Source of the DNA: Lates calcarifer
Lineage: Eukaryota; Chordata; Actinopteri; Centropomidae
Length of the DNA stretch: 64,000 nt
NCBI RefSeq assembly: GCF_001640805.2
Contig: NC_066833.1
Coordinates: 15,624,813-15,688,812, forward strand
Direction: 5' to 3'
A program made the position numbers and the translations under genes. The notes beneath the pieces are model-generated. The model was given only the letters and a program-made list of their open reading frames with translations, was not told the origin of the DNA and did not search any database. Below, in pieces: positions 1-12,438 of this stretch (position 1 is its first letter; each line of letters starts with the position of its first letter).

Positions 1-1116
1 ACTCAGCATACAGCAGTCTGTCATGATCTTCTTTAATCTATAAGCACTGCACTGGTACAATATGAATCCTCAAGGTTATCAAACTTTACTTTGATAAGTC
101 TTTACTGTACTCATCTACTTATCACCCCCCAGTCAAAGAGGAAAAGCTTGTGGTCATGGCTCCACTCCAGCTAAATTCCCTCTACTCTCTTATAAGGTGA
201 ATTGGGAAATGTAACAAGGGTGAATAGAGGTGGAAGATGGAGACAAAGTAAGTATAGAGAAATAGAGGTGGGAGAGGTTCAGGGGTGAGTGAGTATTAAA
301 TCTTGGAATTGAGGTCGATCAGGGGCATGAAATTACCAGACTAACGTTCAAATCACACAGACGCACACATACACACCTGAGGAGGGAACCTGTAATCCAA
401 AGCCGAAGCAATTCCCTCCACAGTATGGTCTGAGATGTTGCTTTAACCAGACATTATCTCTTTCAGAACTTTTATCTGCACTTGGAGAAATTAACAGAGA
501 ATATGACAAGACTGACATTCAATCCCTTATTGCCCTTATGTCCATACCTACTCTCTTTGTCACTCACATTACCCATCACCTTGAATCCTCTCTCTTTCCC
601 CTCACTGTTCCACCATCAGTCCAGTAATTCTGTGTATTATCTTTTCCTCAACTGTTTCCCTCACACACACTGTGTCTTCCCTCACTTTTTCATCCTGTTC
701 TACCTCTCTCATACCCACTGTGGCAGATGACTGTGACAGGGATCCGCAGAACATGAGCATGGTGGGAGTGTATCATAGCATTGTCAGAGGGGAGCATCAT
801 GCCCCATTAAGTATTGACCTAATTTGATTAGGCTTGAATGTGAGAGATGACATGTTTCAGGCGCACAAACATCACAGCCACACGCTATCTTTCATCTCAG
901 GGTAAATTCCCCCCACGGCCTCTCATAGATCAAAGCAGTGATTTTAAAGGGAATACTTAACCAATCCTGTTCAAATTATTAACATGGCTCTGCAGTTGGA
1001 CTCATACTCAGCACTCTAATATACTGTATGTTATCCTGCTGCAAGCAAGAGTACCTGGTAGGAGGACAAGTGTTTGTGCCAAAGTCATGTGTGCATGTGC
1101 ATGTGTTTTTATGCAC

Positions 1117-1144
1117 GTGTGTGTGTGTATGTGTGTGTGTGTGT
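1117..1144. repeat. (GT)n microsatellite
   Basis: Alternating GT run with one GTAT interruption, read directly from the sequence. It inflates the open frames that cross it. Confidence 0.9.
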
Positions 1145-3665
1145 CAGAGGCTTGATAGTGTTGGGAGCAGTGAAGCGGCTACATTTCATGCACCTGCCTT
1201 CATACACATTCCAGAAAGAGGAGAGAACCAGCTGCTTCTTGAGCTACTGTCTCTGCCCCTCTTTTCTGTCTTTTCTTCCCTCCCACATCTTTCATGTTAC
1301 TGAGAAGGATCCTTACTATCTTCCCCTGTCACCATCTTTGCCAGGTTACACAATCTAATTATGTCAGCTCCTACTTCTACACACTAAATTATCTTTATAA
1401 TATTCAATTACAGGTAAGTATGGAGTGTAAAAATGCCATATTAATACATCACTTTTTTTTTTACCACTCCATGTACAAATCCCATTTAAGTTCAGGGTAC
1501 AAACAGGTGAAAGGCAATACATGTTCATACACACACACAAATGTAGCAGATGCAAGTCCTGGCAAGCCCAGACACTGACCCTGTCATTGATGTCCCTTAC
1601 TGACACAGTGTCTAATGATAGCTCTGGAAGGGAAACAAAGTCTGCAAGGCCGCCAGTCACATGCCACTGGCAGCAAGCCCGTATTAGTATGAGGAAGTCT
1701 TCTATAGAAAGATGAGGTCACATGGGGAACAGCCCCCTCCCCTCCCCCGGAGACTATTATATAGGGATTGGTCAACCTTTGTGTGCACCTGTTTAGCACT
1801 GAATCCTTATAGACAGGTCTGCTTTGATGATATTGTTTCATCAGATGGGGGAAATCTCAGACCAAAGATTTGGATTTAATCTCAGCCTGTTGGAAGTGTT
1901 CCACTCCCATATAACATGTTGTTGGTGCGGCTGCTGCCAGCAGTGCTTCCCACCACCTGTCATTAGCTTTAGCTGCTGTTTGAGTCATCCAATTGTCCAG
2001 TCCCACAGGCCTCACTTATAAGAACAGTCTGGGATTTCATCCTTATCTCAAAATCATTCTTCAACACATGCAAACACCTGGGATATATGGGAAGGAGGGA
2101 AATGCTGATAAGAAAGGTTACGGATTACACCCACTGTTAATTTCCCTTCTGTTTATTACATTTTCAGGAATTCAAGTCCATCCACATAAGCTTTGTCTTT
2201 CAGCACTGGATGTGATTAATTGACTATAACCAAAGAAACTCCTTGAAATAATTTTGCTTTGCAGAACGTACGGAATAAACAATTATAGAGTAAGATATTT
2301 CCCTTGGCTCAAGAATCTTTGGCCATTTATTTTTGACACTACAGACTGAAAATACCCCTATGGGGTCAATCAATATTCAAATTAATCAGCTGCTGTCTTA
2401 AACACAATATTATTGGCTTCTACTGAAATTCATACCTCCTGGAGATATTGCACATTTCCTATCAAAAATAACAGACATCTGTCTCCAGTCAGACGTGTAG
2501 TTCACCAATTATAAATAGCACATATTGGGGTGGATTACAATTCACACTAATCAGATTTAATGGTGAGATAAATCTATGGCTTCCTCAGATGAACAGTAAC
2601 CCCCTTAATCCCATCCCACCCCCACTTCTGTCTGCCCAGTCAGCTGTCTGCTTTCTGACATCAGGCACATGAAATGCACCCATCTACTTAGTGCCTGTCT
2701 GTAGATGTGATTTTTTTCTGAAGGGTGTACTAGGTGGTTTGGGGAACAGGGGTGAGATCGTGGGTGGGGGAGGTGGGAAATCCAGTAAGAGCAGTAACCA
2801 GTCAGTCCCATCTAAGAATAGATCAGCTGGTTAACAGACTGAGGGCTAGAAAAAATGCAGACAAAGGCTTTTGAGCAATAGGAGGCCCACAAATCGAGGT
2901 GTTACCCCTGTTTGACTTGACTGATCAGACAGCTGACTAAAATGTTAAAGTGAACAGGTGGTGGCAGTATTTTCTCGTTTTACCTTTCTGAAATGTATTC
3001 AGCCGTGACTTTCAAAACCATAGAGCGTGTCCTCACAGACCTCTTAGAACAAGTATCGCTGTCTTTAATCATGCATAAAAGTTGTCATTTAAATCTTGCC
3101 AAAGCCACATGGCTTCAGCATCGCAACACAGCTGGTGGGCTGCTTTACATGAGTGGAACAGTGTGGGGGGGTTATATATTCCTTGAACACCTCTGGAGTT
3201 CTGACAGCGGCAGATCCATCAAAAACCTTTCTTGTGTCTTTGCACAGCCATCCCATTCTCCTCTTCACCCTGTTCTTCGTCATCCTCCCAACTTGCCCAT
3301 AAATCAACCCATAATTATCAGGGAGGGTGGTGACTAAGTCTTGAGACCATGTGGCTCAACAGCTGACCACAGCACAGGGGACTGGGCTGTGTCCTGACAC
3401 AGACCGACAGACTGCAGATTTCAGACATTAGTTTCTTGCCAGCTACACCCAAAGAACAGTTCAGCACGTGTAGTCATCCTCCAGAAAAGTGTAGAAGAAG
3501 AAACAGAAGAGACTGGATTCCAACTGCTAGAAAATGGAATTTTTGAAGAGTGAGGTGGACGTATTGTTTTCATCTTAAAGAGAGAGTGATACCTCTATGC
3601 AACGCCGGCAGACACAGAGGCCCACAATCTGGCCAAGCAAAAGGACAGATGGGTGTAGCACACAA

Positions 3666-3667
<2 letters not shown>

Positions 3668-3699
<32 letters not shown>
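3668..3699. repeat. (CA)n microsatellite
   Basis: Uninterrupted AC/CA dinucleotide run of about 32 bases. Confidence 0.95.
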
Positions 3700-3702
<3 letters not shown>

Positions 3703-5467
3703 GCTGAAGGGGTGGGGGTGGAGGGTGACTGAAATGGCTCCTTGTACATCAGTTTACCGTGATTGATTTTTTACACAATGTTCAACAGTCACCGCTCTGC
3801 ATCATGTCATCCCAAGGGTTTAACACAAACAACTTCAACCCACATTAACTCACGCTCTCTCTCTCATACACATGCATGCACACACACACATGGGGATATG
3901 TAGACTCTCAGTTGTCTGAATGAGCCCATCTGTGAGCTCATATGAAACAAAAGCAGAGTTTTGTGGGGTGACACAGCCAGAGCTATGTTCCTGTTTGCTC
4001 CTCAGCTACATTCTGTCACATCAGCTTTGCAGACTGTAAAATCTGTTCCTTCTCTGCCTTTTCTCTGCTTTTTTTCTGTCTGCCAACCACTATGCTCTGT
4101 TTTTATGTCTTTAATTCCCTCCCTTGCTTCTTCTGTCCCTGCCTCTCTTGCTTTTTGACTCTCCTCTGTCTCACTTTCTCTAAACACTGAGACGGAGGCA
4201 GACACTGTACACATCACAAAACCACACAGCGTTTTGGTGAAAGTTGCCTAAGGTCCTCTGAAACTGGGACGATTCCCAAGTGACATCCAGAACCCCAAAG
4301 GCTTTTTGGAGGGGTGTGTGTTTGTGTGTGCAGTGAACAAACCAACAAACTGTTTCCCTTTCTCTGTGCTGCCAGCCAGCACACATGCAACATCCCAGGA
4401 CAAACAACACCATGCAAGAAGGAAAAAAAGGAGAAGGAAACAAAAGGACAGTCTACTGCCATTGAACAAAGATAATCCCATTCAAGAAAAAGAAATAGTC
4501 TTTTCCTCGGAAAATATGTGAACTTGAATGAATGCAGACTGAAACAGAGATTTGAGTTTGTTCAGTTATAGAAACAAATGTATGAAAAGGATAAAGCATT
4601 TAAATCACAGTGAGAACAAATTGCCATGCTCAACAGTGTGCCACCAGGCCTTCTGTGACAAGAACTCACAGAGCAACTCACGCACACCTACAGTAAACAA
4701 CAGAGGAAACATCACAGACAGACAGGAGACAAGTGGCATACCTCGGTGTAACACCTCCCTGTAGTTCTTTCTTTCCAGTTAGGGAATAAAATCCAGAGAC
4801 AATCTGGTCTCAGCTGCAAAGGTTTTGAAACACTTACAGAGAACACGAGAGAGGAATCAACTCCCAGCTCCCACTACAACTACACTCATAGGCTAAAATC
4901 CACCACTGACATCCCATCAGAGCAAGGGAGAGAGAAAAAGAGAGAAAGGGGAGTGTGCCAATTTGGCTGAATGAAGGGGGAGTAGTTGAAAGGGAGAGAA
5001 AACATGAGTCAATGTGAGAAAAAGGAGAGAGAGATTCTGTAGTTTGTCACTGACTAAGGGTGTGTATTTGTGTGAAAAAGAAATAGAAAGAGAGTAAGAG
5101 GGGAGCTTAAATCTCTAATTACAACTGCTTATCACAAGCCCATAAGCAGCTGGTAGGAGTGATTGACACCAAACTCAATACACGCAGTCGGTTACGCCTG
5201 TATTGTGTGTGTGCATGCTGTGTGTTAGTGTTAGGGGGAGGAGAACCAAACACTCAAACAATGGTCTAAAAGTGAAACCAGAGAGTGAAAACAGGACAAA
5301 AAAGCAGGCACACAGCAGATGTGCCGAGCAAGACAGCTCCAACCTATTGCTTGCATACTTTCTCCTCTCCTCTCATCCCCTCAGCTCCTTCCCTCTGTTT
5401 ATCCTCCTGCATTGATGCTCTTTTCCTTTATTCTTCATGAGCATGACAAAGACTGGCTGGTGCATGG

Positions 5468-5473
<6 letters not shown>

Positions 5474-5512
<39 letters not shown>
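5474..5512. repeat. (GA)n microsatellite
   Basis: Uninterrupted AG run of about 39 bases. A run of about 15 T lies roughly 90 bases downstream. Confidence 0.95.
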
Positions 5513-5514
<2 letters not shown>

Positions 5515-6424
5515 CACACAGACAAAGGGAAATAGGTGATGTTATAGTTATATATAACAGTTCATATCTATTTTCTTTTTTGTGACCAAACTTTTATTGT
5601 TTTTTTTTTTTTTAGCCATGCGTGTGGCACAGGTTTAGGAATGGTAATATAACTAGTTGGCCCACTGCTTTGGTTCAGACTGAAATAGCTGAACAACTGT
5701 AGTATGGCTAAATGATGATGGATTATGACTAAATACCTGTTGAAACATTCTCATCAACCTCTGCTGTACTTTGTGTTTAGTGCTGATGAACAAAATTTAG
5801 CTGTGGCAGTCAAAGCTTGCAGTAAACTCTTAATAATCAGTTTCACTTAAATATACACAATAAACACATTTTAACATGACACAAACAGGGACCTAGACAA
5901 ATTTTGCTTGCTCTGTGGTTCTTTCACCCATTTGATGCTTGTCCTCTCCTCTGTAATAGTCTGATGTCCTTGAGAAAAAAAAGGCCAGAAAAAAGCAAGA
6001 TTTATCAGACTCAGCTTTTAAATTTGCTTTTACTTTTCTCGCACACATGCAGATTGCACGAGTGGCGTTTCATCGTAGTTTGATTCCAAGCAGAGGCAGA
6101 ACTGTATGAATTATAGATCAGCTTATTTTCTAATGGATCCTATGTATACTATAATACTGAACCTATTGAAAAACGTAATGCTGTTAAAAACAAATAAACC
6201 TCTCATTCTGATGGGTCGGTCACATTTTTCAGATCAAAAACAATTAGTGTATCCTCAAGCTGAATTGATTAAAATTCTACAGCATGGCAAGCACAGAACA
6301 TGGCAGTTTAGTATTTAGAGTAACGGATGGCACAATCCAGTTTGATGATAAACCAAATCCTCACTTAAATGAGAAATCCACACAGTGTTGCTGCCAGTTC
6401 AGCTTGAGGGCTCTGGATCAGCCT

Positions 6425-6461
6425 GATTACTTTGGGCTGACTGCAGCAGATCAAAGTAATC
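6425..6461. repeat. Short inverted repeat (10-bp arms)
   Basis: Perfect arms GATTACTTTG (6425-6434) and CAAAGTAATC (6452-6461) enclose a 17-base loop. Arms this short can occur by chance in 64 kb. Confidence 0.6.
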
Positions 6462-7253
6462 CCCAAATACTAGAAGAGTATGTACATGGAACGACTGTGT
6501 AGTACACTGAGGCGCAGTGAGACGATGTGGGTGCTGCACATTTCGTTAGTATTTAGTGTACATGTAGGCGCTCATTGTGTTGTGAGCATCCGTGTGCATG
6601 TGCAAATGTATGCCTGCGAAAGCTGTGGTGCATGTAGGAGTGTGTTTGTGGTGGTTTGCTGCAGAAACAGAGCAGGCTGGGTTTTATAATCAGGATTCAG
6701 GGTTCACCTTTAGCCCCTGTCATCAGTCAGACCTGTCCTAAAGCTCCCAAATCTGGATAGAGGGAGGAGGGAGGAAATGAAAGGACAGCTGGGGACAAGT
6801 GATGCAGCCTGAAAAATTAGAGAATGAAGGTGACAGACTCTAAGACACTGATTACCAACTGGGGGAGCTTGTACCCCAGGGGGAACATCAGCAGTGTCAG
6901 TGGTATACGTGGAGTGATTCTAAAGAAGCTCAACTAATGGAAAATTTGGATTTGATTAAAAATATATATCCATATATTGAGTCAGCTGTAACTATAACTG
7001 TAGCTAAATGGATAAATGGATGACACATCTGGCATCTGATACTTGCATTGGTAGCCTACTACAAATACAAATTTGACCAAACCACAAACTTTGATAGTTG
7101 AATTGAGTGAAAACATAATAATAATAATTCATAATTCATACAATTAATAAATGACATGGCTTAAAATCAGCTCAGTTGAATTCATTTGGAATATGGCAGG
7201 TGGTGTCATTGAAGGGATGCTTGAGGTTGTAGGGCTATGTCTGGAAATCACTG

Positions 7254-7273
7254 ATACTATAGTACTATAGTAT
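7254..7273. repeat. 20-bp perfect palindrome
   Basis: The sequence ATACTATAGTACTATAGTAT equals its own reverse complement. It is AT-rich and made of TACTATAG-like half units, followed directly by more TA-rich DNA. Confidence 0.9.
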
Positions 7274-8897
7274 ATTATAATTTACCCCTTTAAATTACAC
7301 CATGCAAACAATCAACACTTATTGTAATGTTGAGAAATTTACAAATATCAAAGAAAAAATATTCCAATAAAATGATTAAAATTTTTAAATCCAGATGTAG
7401 GTCATTCTGCTTATTTCCTGAAGACACACAACAAAGTTTGACATTCTGATTATGTATGTGGTAAGGAAAAAACATCATTACACAACATCATAATGGATCT
7501 TATGACTTGGTTTGTGATTGTGTGTATAATGTATATGTAATATATATCTGTCTGCTTTTTTGTGTGTTTTAATAATATGTCTCTGTGTACCAGCAACATG
7601 TGTGTGAGTGTGTGAACTATACACAGTGCCAGCATGTGTACACAGCAGGTCTCATTTCCTGATTCTCCAGTCAGATGCTGGTTTCTCTTTTGAGAGCAGA
7701 GAGCCCACAGTGACATCAGCTTCCGCCGACACACCAGCCGTCACTATGGCACCACACAAAGACATTTGTGGCCCAGAGGGAGGGGGAGCATCATGCTTGA
7801 CACATTTATGGGAGAGGTCTATGCTCTGCTCCCCTCGTCTCTTATACCCTCCTCCTACTTCTTCTTTTTCACGATTTGTGTTTGTACAGCCGCCTGCTCT
7901 GTTTACCAGATCATCAAAGAGTTTCCCTGACTTCCATGGCTGTTGTGCCCTGGTTCTGGCCTACTCTCCATATGTGTTTTAGCATAGTCTCTCTCCTCTC
8001 TTCCGCTAGCTCTCCCACTAATGGCTACTGCTATCCATTAAGTCCATTTGAAATCTTTCTTTCCCAGACTTCTATTTCAGACTTTTTCCCTCCCTCCCCC
8101 CCTTTTGGTCTCTCTTCTTGTCAAATGGAGCCATGACTCCAAGGCCAAAATGCCAAGTGAAGAAGTGACCACCCACTGGGCTTTGTCTAACTCTTTGCCC
8201 TAACAGACAGAAGGCCTGTGTGTGAGTTACACAGAGAGGGAGAAATAGGCAGGACTGAGCGTGGCAGGTGGTGCAGAACCCGCAGTACAAAAATATTAAT
8301 AATAAAGTTGAAATAATGAATAATGATATTTTGCCAGAGATCAAAATATATGTGACTGTTATTCATTTAACCCATCAACAAAAATCTAAGTACAAAGAAA
8401 CACATGGAGGTGGGGCATTTTGGAAAAGTTAGATCAGGCCGTCTTAAAATGTGTTGTTGTGTAGAATAACAAAAGAGGAGCCAGATAGCAGTTAGTTGTT
8501 TCAGTCAAACTATAGAGACAATATAACAAGACAATATAGTTGAGAATATATCACTATATTTATAGTTTTCCATTATCTAGTATATATAGTATATCATAAT
8601 ATGTCAAATTTATGTAAAAATCAAGTGAAATAAATATAATAACACATTTTTGTTGTGTGGTTTTTGTTTCACGTTATACATAAGATGAAGTAAATAATTT
8701 TGTCATCATCATCGTCTGCCTACAGTTTTGCTAAAAGCTAAAAGTATGCTTTTTTACTTCTTTTTCACTGTTCCTGCTCAGCCTTAGTTTGATTTGTCTC
8801 CCTGCTGCCTGGCAGGACGTCTTTTTCCTTCTAGTGGCTAATGTTGGAACAACAACCTCCACCCGAATGATGTCATCTCTTGAGCAAGAACTGTCAC

Positions 8898-8903
8898 TTT
8901 ATT
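8898..8903 (-). terminator. TNFSF13B: Candidate poly(A) signal of TNFSF13B
   Basis: AATAAA on the minus strand, about 610 bases past the TNFSF13B stop codon. Minus-strand sequence beyond it is GT-rich around 8850-8865, as expected of a downstream element. Other signals are possible, and only transcript data would fix the 3' end. Confidence 0.4.
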
Positions 8904-9513
8904 GTTTCAGATTTTGCATATCTTTTAGACATATACAGGTAAACTTAAATCAGATTGTGCCATTTAGAAGATAACGAGGCTGTTCTGTCAGAGTATAGTG
9001 GGCATATATAAAAGAAGAAGCATATAAGGGGAATTGTGTCAGTGGTATAGTGATGCTGCTGCTACAGTAGGTATCCATCAGTGCATTTAAGAATATAAGA
9101 ATGATTTCACACGAGTAACACACCTCCTACAAGTCAAACTATGCTATGTGTTTGTGATTACTTGAAGACAAAGTATCTGATTCTGGCAATTTACAATATT
9201 TTGTCTTGGTGTGTGGTAGATATGAACAAAATAAAGCTGTAGCTACGAGGTGCACATAAAAAGTGTATATTAAAAGTAAGACAATGCCATCAACTCATAG
9301 TCCCCCTCATGTCTGCTTAGGCTGAACTTGCAAGTAGTCACACAGTCTGTCATTCAGCCAGTGCAGAAATGGCTGCTTCCTGTATTCTTCTCTCAAACGA
9401 CCAAAGTCAGGCAAGGTCAGCAGAAATGTGCTTTGTTTCTCCCTCTGTCCCCAATATGGCACCTCTTTCCCATGACAACAGCATCTCTTGGGTCCAAAGT
9501 GAGGTGACACACT

Positions 9514-11737
9514 TTAAACCAGTTTGAAAGCACCCAGGAAGGTGGAGTCTCCATCCAGAGACACGTTGGCTGTGGAGCGGGGGATCAGAAGCTCCAGCTG
9601 GTCCCCAACCTCCAGCTTCACAATACCTGAGGGATGCAAATGAACCCTTCACATCCTGAATTGCCATTTTGTCTTTATCCCTTCATAGACATATATCACC
9701 CTGTACCCAGCTACAGACACACATATGCAGTCATGTCATTCATTTCCATGCTTGAGCTTGACTAAAAAAGAGAATATGCTGTTTGATCCTCCCTAACAGC
9801 TGCTGTGAAAAGGGTAGCTGGACAGAAACAATAACACGGGCTCACCTCCTGTGTAGCAGGTGTTGAAAGGGTAGATGGGGTTCATGCTCTGGATGCAGCG
9901 GAACAGGACTACACACTGAGGCTCATCTCCTACCACGTTCCTCTTCCTCCGAATCACCACGTGACCCATTGCAAAGGTGCTGTCCATGTAATAGACCTGG
10001 GTAAATCAAAAATAGTGGGTCTAGGAAGTATGGAACTGGCACAGATTTTAACATACATCAAGTCAGGTGGATGGTAAAGCATTTGCTATGTCATTCATTA
10101 TGTATGCATCATTTGCATTTTCCCTTCAAGGTCTGTTAACCAACTGCATGTTTAGATCAAGCACACTATTTTTTATGCACTGTATGGAGATATGTGCCCC
10201 TCCTGTGTAAAACCTGGTGATTGGCAGACAGAGCAGCAGCACCCCCCTGTGGAAAAACTATGAAATGACAAACAAACAGACCTACCTGACTGTACACAAA
10301 GAAGAAGCCCTCCTCTCTGACTGTGATGCTGTCTCCCTCAGCCCCCAAGGCATTGCCCCTTCTCAGTCCAGTCTGCCAGGGGATACCTGTGTAAGGCTCC
10401 AAGTCAAAGTCTGATCAAAACAAATAAGAATATATTACAACACATGCCAATGTGCCTAAAGCTAAAGCTCTATCCCAGGAGTCAACCTGTTTGAGTGTTA
10501 GTTGCTGCTTGGGGTTGATGCATACATGTTTATATCATTTTCTGTATGAAATATATTTTGACTCTGTTATTTTGGATGTATTTAATGGTAACTTGCAAAG
10601 TCCAAACAAAAACTACATTGAAATAGTAAAATGTAAATCAATACTACATGAAATCCAAACACAAACTATCTGTCACAGACCAGGTCAGGCATACTGTACC
10701 TTTCCTGAAGGTTTTTCTGCTGTTGTTTGCCAACAGCTGCAGGAAAGGCTGCGAAACTGTGATAAAACAAGAGAAAACTAGAGATATTACAAATGGTCAG
10801 CAGTTGCAACATGCAGTCCACACGTTGCTGATTGTCTCTCTTTTTGCGTCTGCTCCTTCCAATTTTCCTTTTTGGGTGAAATTCCACAGACAGTCAGTGT
10901 GCAGCAGCAGCATAAACATCGGTGTCCTTAACACCACAGAAATTGCTAAACTGCTCAGCTAGATGGTGAGCACATTTACACAATCAGTTAACCAAAAGGA
11001 CGTTAGACTTTTCACTTTTAACATGGCTACCACCACAGTTAATGAGTCATACCCACTGGCCAGTGTTTGTTTGTGAAACTTTCCTATCCTAACAATGAGG
11101 AGTGGATTGAAGACTGTAATCACCATCTTAAACACGAGATTCAAGTATTAATTAAAGTTAAATGTTAGTTATGTCTTTTGTAGGTGAACCAAAACATTTG
11201 AATCACACATTTTGCAATGAACAATTGCACCTTTTTCATGGTAAACTGTTAGGCTCAAGTGCGCATATTGTGTCTTACCTGGTGTCTCTGTTGTAGCCAC
11301 CATTCTCCTCCTCCTTGTAAGGCCAAAAGCATTTTGAGTTTCGGGTTGGCGGATGGGCTCTTGGCTGCTTCCCCTGCTACTGATATTCTCAGTCTGTACA
11401 AATGCAATACATGCAAGTGAAATACAACGTCTTACATGTCTTCTGGGATGTTCACTTGCCTGTGCAGATGTGATGTTTGTTGTATTGTTGTTGTAGAGGA
11501 CTAGTTTTCTCTCACCTGGCCTCCATGCTTGACCTCTTGTCCCTCTTCTCTCCTGCGACAGACCTCTAATTTGAATCTCTCTACCTCAGCTCGGAGACCC
11601 ATCAGTTGGTACAGGGACAAAGCTGAAAGAGAGGAGGAGGTGACAGCAGCTAGTGTCAGCAGGAAAACTGGCCAGGACAGCCTCCCTTCACCTGTCCGTT
11701 GTCCGTTCCCAGGCTTCACACCTGCCAAAACTGCCAT
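9514..11737 (-). CDS. TNFSF13B: TNFSF13B (BAFF/BLyS), TNF superfamily cytokine, six exons, complete
   Basis: BAFF is a type II membrane cytokine, released by furin-type cleavage, that supports B-cell survival through BAFF-R, TACI and BCMA. Coding exons on the minus strand are 11737-11516, 11393-11279, 10756-10700, 10410-10286, 9996-9846 and 9626-9514. All introns are GT-AG, the phases 0,1,1,0,1 join cleanly, and the stop is TAA. The product is 260 aa. It has a short cytoplasmic tail, a membrane segment at about 20-43, a stalk with sequon N77, a furin-like RRRR at 101-104, and a TNF homology domain from about 133 to the C-terminus. The conserved disulfide pair is C207/C220. The flap-region motif RRKRNVVGDE (189-198) and the ending LDGDSTFLGAFKLV are typical of BAFF rather than APRIL. 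An upstream in-frame ATG at 11749 would add four residues. I chose 11737 because it has G at -3 and +4, whereas 11749 has T at -3. C201 is an extra, probably unpaired, cysteine. ABHD13 lies upstream on the same strand. Confidence 0.95.
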
Positions 11738-11749
11738 TGCAGGGCCCAT

Positions 11750-12420
11750 ACAATCTCCAGAGAACTCACACTGGAAGCATGACTGGTCTCACGCCTGTAC
11801 TGTAAGAAACTTCTGACTAGGAATGGCGGATGTTTGTGTCTGTCATAAAGTTTTCTCTAGAGCCTCCAGCTTTACCTCAGTCCCTCTCTACAGGCTGACT
11901 CTCTTAACAATTGTTTCTATCCTTCTGTGGCCGGTTTCAGTTTAGTCGGAGGGACTACGCAGAATAAATACAAAATGGTTAAACAGCTTCCCCTGTATTG
12001 TTCCGCTTGGCTAACCACAATCAGCTTCCTGCCTGACCAGCACCCTTGACAAGTTTCTTCCTTCTTTCTCTTCATCTTGCGCCCTCAAAATGATACAACA
12101 TATCTGAGGCCCTCCAAACTCTAACAAATAAACTGGAGTGGACACAGTAAGGACAGGCTTAGCAGTTTAGATGAGTGACATTTCGCCTTTAAAAAGGAGG
12201 ACAAATACATTCAAATTTGACGGCCAGAGAGCCAACACAGTCTAAAAGAAGGAAGTAAAAAAATTACTTCAACTCTGAAAGGAAACATAACAGAAAAACA
12301 AACAAACTGCAATTCCCAGAATATAAAAAGTGAAGTGCAAGTTACATAAATCAGTTTGGAACTGTTAGATTAAAAAAGCCTCTTTATCACAACGACAAAA
12401 ATCAAACAAGACAAGCACTT
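11750..12420. other. Spacer between ABHD13 3' end and TNFSF13B start (promoter/5' UTR of TNFSF13B)
   Basis: About 0.67 kb separates the proposed ABHD13 poly(A) site from the TNFSF13B start codon. The TNFSF13B 5' UTR and promoter must lie here unless an upstream non-coding exon exists. I see no clear minus-strand TATA box and no further open frame worth calling. Confidence 0.5.
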
Positions 12421-12432
12421 TTAATGTATCAA

Positions 12433-12438
12433 TTTATT
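12433..12438 (-). terminator. ABHD13: Candidate poly(A) signal of ABHD13
   Basis: AATAAA on the minus strand. Just beyond it, at about 12425-12395, the minus strand is rich in G and T (stretches such as TGCTTGTCTTGTTTG), a good match to a downstream cleavage element. At least two other AATAAA motifs occur closer to the stop codon, near 13.67 and 13.93 kb, so alternative polyadenylation is possible. Confidence 0.5.

Larger units (their letters stand above)
1..8897. other. Intergenic DNA downstream of TNFSF13B
   Basis: No gene is supported here on either strand. Open frames are short, low-complexity or pyrimidine-rich, and none resembles a protein family I know. By vertebrate synteny MYO16 would be the next gene on this side, but nothing resembling its N-terminal ankyrin repeats is visible, so its first exon presumably lies outside the window. 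The stretch holds several microsatellites, a 20-bp perfect palindrome near 7.26 kb and a small hairpin near 6.44 kb. Confidence 0.7.

Noticed and set aside
6284..6502. 72-codon frame with balanced amino-acid composition
   Set aside because: No family match, no flanking splice signals and no neighbouring exon. It could be conserved non-coding DNA but cannot be called a gene.
1..9300. MYO16 first coding exon expected by synteny
   Set aside because: No minus-strand frame in this interval resembles the MYO16 N-terminus or ankyrin repeats.
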